Positions 14,207 to 16,721 of a DNA stretch of 16,721 bases are shown in pieces. Each line of letters starts with the position of its first letter. Position 1 is the stretch's first letter. This DNA comes from CAYNXB01 sp964401045 (GTDB lineage Bacteria > Pseudomonadota > Alphaproteobacteria > Sphingomonadales > Sphingomonadaceae), in NCBI GenBank assembly GCA_964401045.1, contig CAYNXB010000054.1:1-16721 (forward strand), in the 5' to 3' direction. The notes beneath the pieces were generated by a model that was not told where the DNA came from, did no database searches, and worked only from the letters and a program-made list of their open reading frames with translations. The translations under genes were made by a program, and so were the position numbers.

Positions 14207-15214
14207 ATGAACGGAAAGTGTCCTGTCCTGGTGACCGGCGGTGCCGGCTACATCGGCAGCCACGCGGTGCTGGCGTTGACCGATGCCGGCTGGCCGGTGG
14301 CCGTAATCGACAATCTTTCGACCGGCTTCCGCTTCGCGGTGCCCGAAGGCGTGCCGCTGTATGAAGGGGACGTGGCCGACAGCGGCCTGCTGGCGCGAAT
14401 ATTCGCCGAACAGGGCATTGGCGCGGTGATGCACTTCGCCGGCTCGATCATCGTGCCGGAATCGGTGACCGATCCGCTCAAGTATTACCGTAACAACACC
14501 GCCAACAGCCGCACGCTGATCGAGGCAGCGGTAACCGCGCGCGTGCCCCATTTCATCTTCAGCTCGACCGCGGCGGTCTACGGCATTCCCGAAACCTCGC
14601 CGGTGACGGAGGACACGGCCAAAGCGCCGATCAATCCCTACGGCATGTCGAAGCTGATGACCGAGATCATGCTCGCGGACACCGCAGCGGCGCACCCGCT
14701 CAACTATTGCGCACTCCGGTATTTCAATGTCGCCGGGGCCGATCCGCAGGCGCGCAGCGGCCAGTCCACCGCGGGCGCGACGCACCTGATCAAGGTTGCG
14801 GTCGAGGCCGCGACAGGCAAGCGCGGCCATGTCGAAGTGTTCGGCACCGATTACGCCACGCCCGATGGCACCGGGGTGCGCGACTACATCCATGTCAGCG
14901 ACCTCGCGGCCGCGCACGTGCTCGCGCTCGAGCAGTTGATCGCGGAGCCCGCGCAGTCGCTCACGATGAACTGCGGTTACGGCCGCGGGTTCTCGGTGCT
15001 CGACGTGCTCGACACGGTCGACCGGGTGACCAACGCCACGATAGAACGCGTGCTCAGCCCGCGCCGCGCCGGTGACCCTGACGCGCTGATCTCCGCCAAC
15101 GCGCGAATCAAGGCGACGCTGCCGTGGCAACCGCGGTTCGAGGATCTGGAGGCGATCGTCAGCCATGCGGTTCAGTGGGAACGCAAGCTCGGCGAGATAC
15201 GCGGCGGCGGTTGA
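14207..15214 (+). CDS. galE: UDP-glucose 4-epimerase
   Basis: The 335-residue protein is an extended short-chain dehydrogenase that interconverts UDP-glucose and UDP-galactose with bound NAD, feeding polysaccharide and lipopolysaccharide synthesis. The nucleotide motif TGGAGYIGSH is at residues 10-19, followed by VIDNLSTG, and HFAGSIIVPESV. The catalytic residues lie in FSSTAAVYG (Ser/Thr 119-121) and the YxxxK motif with Tyr145 and Lys149 (NPYGMSK). ALRYFNVAGADP, and GTGVRDYIHVSDLA, GYGRGFSVLDV and RRAGDP are GalE-typical. The length fits the family (about 338). The ATG at 14207 is preferred because the motif begins just after it; an in-frame ATG at 14150 adds 19 unconserved residues. It is divergent from the secreted DUF4136-like gene. 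The 114-base gap holds an AT-richer TTAACCATTT stretch but no promoter I can assign. Confidence 0.95.
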   Translation: MNGKCPVLVTGGAGYIGSHAVLALTDAGWPVAVIDNLSTGFRFAVPEGVPLYEGDVADSGLLARIFAEQGIGAVMHFAGSIIVPESVTDPLKYYRNNTANSRTLIEAAVTARVPHFIFSSTAAVYGIPETSPVTEDTAKAPINPYGMSKLMTEIMLADTAAAHPLNYCALRYFNVAGADPQARSGQSTAGATHLIKVAVEAATGKRGHVEVFGTDYATPDGTGVRDYIHVSDLAAAHVLALEQLIAEPAQSLTMNCGYGRGFSVLDVLDTVDRVTNATIERVLSPRRAGDPDALISANARIKATLPWQPRFEDLEAIVSHAVQWERKLGEIRGGG

Positions 15215-15239
15215 CTTCGGGAGGGGCGCTGAGTAACGG
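15211..15239 (+). promoter_or_regulatory. Candidate sigma-70 promoter of rpmJ
   Basis: TTGACT at 15211-15216, overlapping the galE stop codon, is followed after 17 bases by TAACGG at 15234-15239. The -35 element and the next five bases (TTGACTTCGGG) and the TAAC of the -10 are identical in sequence and spacing to the rpoZ promoter candidate at 1189-1217. Transcription would start near 15246, giving a leader of about 56 bases. Confidence 0.45.
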
Positions 15240-15255
15240 GCGCTCAAGAAATTGC

Positions 15256-15289
15256 CGCGTCGGAGGGCATCTCCGGCGCGCTTGTTTTT
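15256..15289 (+). terminator. Hairpin plus T-tract between galE and rpmJ: terminator or leader attenuator
   Basis: Bases 15256-15265 can pair with 15271-15280 around a five-base loop (ten pairs, one of them G-U). The stem is followed directly by CTTGTTTTTG (15281-15290). This is the form of an intrinsic terminator on the plus strand. It could end galE transcription, yet it lies downstream of the candidate rpmJ promoter and immediately before the rpmJ ribosome binding site (GGAAG at 15290-15294). It could therefore also affect rpmJ itself. Confidence 0.5.
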
Positions 15290-15301
15290 GGAAGACCGGA
15301 A

Positions 15302-15427
15302 ATGAAGATCGTCAACAGCCTCAAGTCGCTCAAGGGCCGCCACCGCGACAACCGCGTGATTCGCCGCCGTGGCCGGGTCTATGTGATCAACAAGACCAAC
15401 CGCCGCTTCAAGGCGCGCCAGGGCTGA
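15302..15427 (+). CDS. rpmJ: Large ribosomal subunit protein bL36 (cysteine-free type)
   Basis: This short gene encodes 41 residues beginning MKIVNSLKSLKGRHRDNRVI and ending NKTNRRFKARQG, with more than a third basic residues. It is bL36, a small protein bound to 23S rRNA in the large subunit. The form here is the alternative, zinc-independent type (the C-minus or YkgO-like form): it has no cysteine at all, whereas the zinc-binding type has a C-x2-C...C...H ribbon. In many alphaproteobacteria this form is the usual L36. GGAAG lies seven bases before the ATG. It has its own promoter candidate and is followed by a strong terminator, so it is probably a single-gene transcript. Confidence 0.97.
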   Translation: MKIVNSLKSLKGRHRDNRVIRRRGRVYVINKTNRRFKARQG

Positions 15428-15467
15428 TTCGCGCGGTCCGCGTTCGCGCGGTCGCCAACCCGACAGC

Positions 15468-15497
15468 AAAGGGCCCCCGCATCGCGGGGGCCCTTTT
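15468..15497 (+). terminator. Strong intrinsic terminator after rpmJ
   Basis: GGGCCCCCGC (15471-15480) pairs perfectly with GCGGGGGCCC (15484-15493) around the loop ATC. Flanking AAA and TTT extend the stem to 13 pairs, and it is followed by TTTT (15494-15497). It lies between rpmJ and the convergent CC_3452-type gene, and could also work weakly for the minus strand. Confidence 0.93.
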
Positions 15498-15532
15498 CGT
15501 TTGGGTCCGGTCGTTTGGGTTTGGAGAAGCGC

Positions 15533-15859
15533 TCAGCCCTTGTTGCAGCGCGCGAGGTCGTCGCCTTCGAGCGCGCCCTTGCGGCTGGCGAAGCTGGTGA
15601 GAGCGCCAACCTTCTTGACCAGCCGTGCACAAACGATCGCATCGCGCGAGTTGTTTTTAGGGGCGCTGCATGTCGAGCCTTCGCACTTCCACGCGATACC
15701 GTCCGTGATGACGGTCTGCTGCGAGACCGGCGCGGCAAGCTCGGCACGATAGAACGCGCCACCTTCGACCGCGTGAGCCGCGGTTCCCGCAAGTACGCTA
15801 CCTGCGGCGAGCATCAGCAGCTTGGCGGAGAGATTACGAAGCGAGATCGAGCTGGACAC
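15533..15859 (-). CDS. CC_3452-type small secreted protein
   Basis: From the GTG at 15859 the protein has 108 residues. The signal peptide (about 1-30, LSAKLLMLAAGSVLAGTAAHA) has a likely cleavage after AHA. The mature part has FYRAELAAPV, GIAWKCEGSTCSAPKNNSRDA, CARLVKKVGALTSF and LARCNKG. This pattern, with four cysteines at 59, 64, 77 and 105 suitable for two disulfides, matches my recollection of the CC_3452 family of small alphaproteobacterial exported proteins of unknown role. The GTG start is chosen because AAAGGGAA lies upstream at suitable spacing and because it places the signal peptide at the N-terminus; an in-frame GTG at 15916 would add 19 residues. It converges on rpmJ and is divergent from the HxlR gene. 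Confidence 0.82.
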   Translation of the reverse strand: MSSSISLRNLSAKLLMLAAGSVLAGTAAHAVEGGAFYRAELAAPVSQQTVITDGIAWKCEGSTCSAPKNNSRDAIVCARLVKKVGALTSFASRKGALEGDDLARCNKG

Positions 15860-15875
15860 CTGGGTTCCCTTTCCG

Positions 15876-15945
15876 GTTGCGACGCGACCATGTCGAAATA
15901 AGTTGCGAATCGCCACTTAATATAATGAGTTTTACGTTGCAACTT
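15876..15945. promoter_or_regulatory. AT-rich divergent regulatory region with repeated GTTGC sites
   Basis: GTTGC occurs at 15876-15880, 15902-15906 and 15936-15940. The last is part of the perfect palindrome GTTGCAAC (15936-15943). AAGTTGC (15900-15906) and GCAACTT (15939-15945) form an inverted repeat with 32 bases between, flanking the AT-rich stretch TTAATATAATGAG that should contain promoter -10 elements. HxlR-family regulators bind short repeats near their own genes, so these are operator candidates for the adjacent HxlR gene. I cannot assign one -35/-10 pair with confidence. Confidence 0.4.
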
Positions 15946-15988
15946 GAAACCCGTTAACGTTTAGCCAAAGCCGGGGTAGGTAGTGACC

Positions 15989-16474
15989 ATGGGATTGCGC
16001 GAACCCCTGCGCGACAGCGAATGCGGCCTGCCCGCCGCGCTCGAAGTGATGGGCGAGCGCTGGAGCTTCATGATCCTGCGCGCCGCGTTCAACGAAGTGC
16101 GCCACTTCGAAGAGTTCCTCGCCGAACTCGGCATCTCCCGCAACATCCTCTCGGACCGCCTCGGCAACCTGGTCGAGCATGGCGTGCTCAAGCGCGAAGC
16201 GATGCCGGAAGACCGTCGCAAGATCGAATATCGCCTTACCGAGAAGGGCCTCGACCTGCTTCCGGCGATGCTCGCGCTTCGCCAATGGGGCGAGAAGTAC
16301 ACCGACATGGTGCGATCCGATCCGGTGCTGGTCGACGCGCGGGACCGCTTGCCGATCGGCCCGATCGCCATCCGCGCGCATGACGGGCGCGATATCTCCT
16401 ACTATGATCTGCGCTGGTGCCCGTCCGAGAAGGTCGGCGTGCCATGCGAAGAGGATGAGCGGAGCCACGAATGA
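15989..16474 (+). CDS. HxlR family winged-helix transcriptional regulator
   Basis: The 161-residue protein has the HxlR pattern: CGLPAALEVMGERWSFMILR (residues 12-31), FEEFLAELGISRNILSDRL (40-58), LVEHGVLKRE, and EYRLTEKGLDLLPAM with LRQWGEKY at the end of the domain. Cys12 before the first helix is conserved and in some relatives is a redox or electrophile sensor. The domain ends near residue 107. About 50 extra residues with two more cysteines (144, 153) make it longer than the usual 105-130. The ATG at 15989 is favoured over the GTG at 15983 because GGTAGG lies about eight bases upstream. Its stop overlaps the GFA gene start by four bases (ATGA), so the two are co-translated. It likely regulates the divergent CC_3452-type gene, its own operon, or both. 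Confidence 0.9.
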   Translation: MGLREPLRDSECGLPAALEVMGERWSFMILRAAFNEVRHFEEFLAELGISRNILSDRLGNLVEHGVLKREAMPEDRRKIEYRLTEKGLDLLPAMLALRQWGEKYTDMVRSDPVLVDARDRLPIGPIAIRAHDGRDISYYDLRWCPSEKVGVPCEEDERSHE

Positions 16475-16721
16475 GCCGTGCCGGACAATGCAACTGCGGC
16501 GCGGTGCGCGCGCGAGTGGCGGGCGAGCCGGTCGCGGTGCGCCAGTGCTGGTGCCGTCAATGCCAGAAGCTCGCCGGCGGTGGCGCGACCCACAACGCGA
16601 TGTTTCGCACCGAGGACGTCGAGCTGTCCGGGCCGCTCGCGTCGTGGTCCTACGTGGCCGACAGCGGCAACACGCTGACGATGCATTCGTGTGCCGAATG
16701 CGGTACGCCGGTCTACGCGCA
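16471..16721 (+). CDS. GFA (CENP-V/GFA) domain zinc protein, C-terminus cut off by window edge
   Basis: The first 83 residues are visible. They show the GFA domain zinc pattern: CNCG (C7, C9), then QCWCRQCQK (C26, C28, C31), and SCAECGTPVY (C74, C77). The domain is named after the proposed glutathione-dependent formaldehyde-activating enzyme Gfa of Paracoccus; most members, typically 120-160 residues, have no proven activity and that enzymatic role has been questioned. The ATG sits inside the stop region of the HxlR gene, sharing four bases, which implies translational coupling. The missing C-terminus prevents a check of the full family pattern, but the cysteine order is convincing. Confidence 0.9.
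   Translation, partial: MSRAGQCNCGAVRARVAGEPVAVRQCWCRQCQKLAGGGATHNAMFRTEDVELSGPLASWSYVADSGNTLTMHSCAECGTPVYA

Noticed and set aside
14168..15469. A 433-codon open frame on the minus strand opposite galE and rpmJ
   Set aside because: It is antisense to two clear genes and crosses the start of the rpmJ terminator region; its composition is that of a shadow frame.

Overview
The window reads as GC-rich chromosomal DNA of an alphaproteobacterium, most likely a sphingomonad (Erythrobacteraceae/Sphingomonadaceae type). The clues are the gene families rather than any RNA marker: a UPF0262 protein, a CC_3452-type secreted protein, a DUF3667 protein, the omega subunit, a cysteine-free 41-residue bL36, and promoter-like sequences close to the alphaproteobacterial CTTGAC-N17-CTATAT pattern. 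No rRNA, tRNA, CRISPR array, transposase or phage gene was seen. Coding density is very high: no gene-free gap reaches 300 bases and the largest is about 140.

Layout. 1-1148 (minus): a truncated DUF3667 membrane protein downstream of rpoZ. 1256-2452 (plus): a soluble two-HKD phospholipase D/cardiolipin synthase-like enzyme. 2486-5040 (minus): an APC amino-acid permease behind an M24 'pita-bread' hydrolase whose metal site looks broken. 5183-6679 (minus): dnaB. 6784-7995 (plus): a UPF0262 protein and a GH25-fold membrane-anchored protein with altered catalytic residues. 8062-10114 (plus): a lone tatA, a Rieske oxygenase alpha subunit and a DUF2938 membrane protein. 10122-14092 (minus): in transcription order, two related DUF4136-type secreted proteins, an M14 carboxypeptidase, an AraC-type regulator and a CPBP membrane protease; three of these genes are joined by start/stop overlaps. 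14207-15427 (plus): galE and rpmJ, ending in a strong terminator. 15533-15859 (minus): a small CC_3452-type secreted protein. 15989-16721 (plus): an HxlR regulator overlapping a truncated GFA-domain gene.

How the genes fit together. Housekeeping genes (rpoZ, dnaB, galE, rpmJ, tatA) are interleaved with small accessory operons. Three associations look functional rather than accidental: the M24 hydrolase with the APC permease (uptake and cleavage of a small amidated compound is the inference), the envelope lipoprotein/carboxypeptidase/AraC unit, and the HxlR-GFA pair, whose families have each been linked to formaldehyde biology. Two proteins (M24 and GH25) keep their fold signatures but lack canonical catalytic residues. 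rpoZ and rpmJ share an unusually similar promoter-like element, and the rpmJ leader contains a terminator-like hairpin. I found no clear novel defence or mobile system; the candidates above are the most unusual content.
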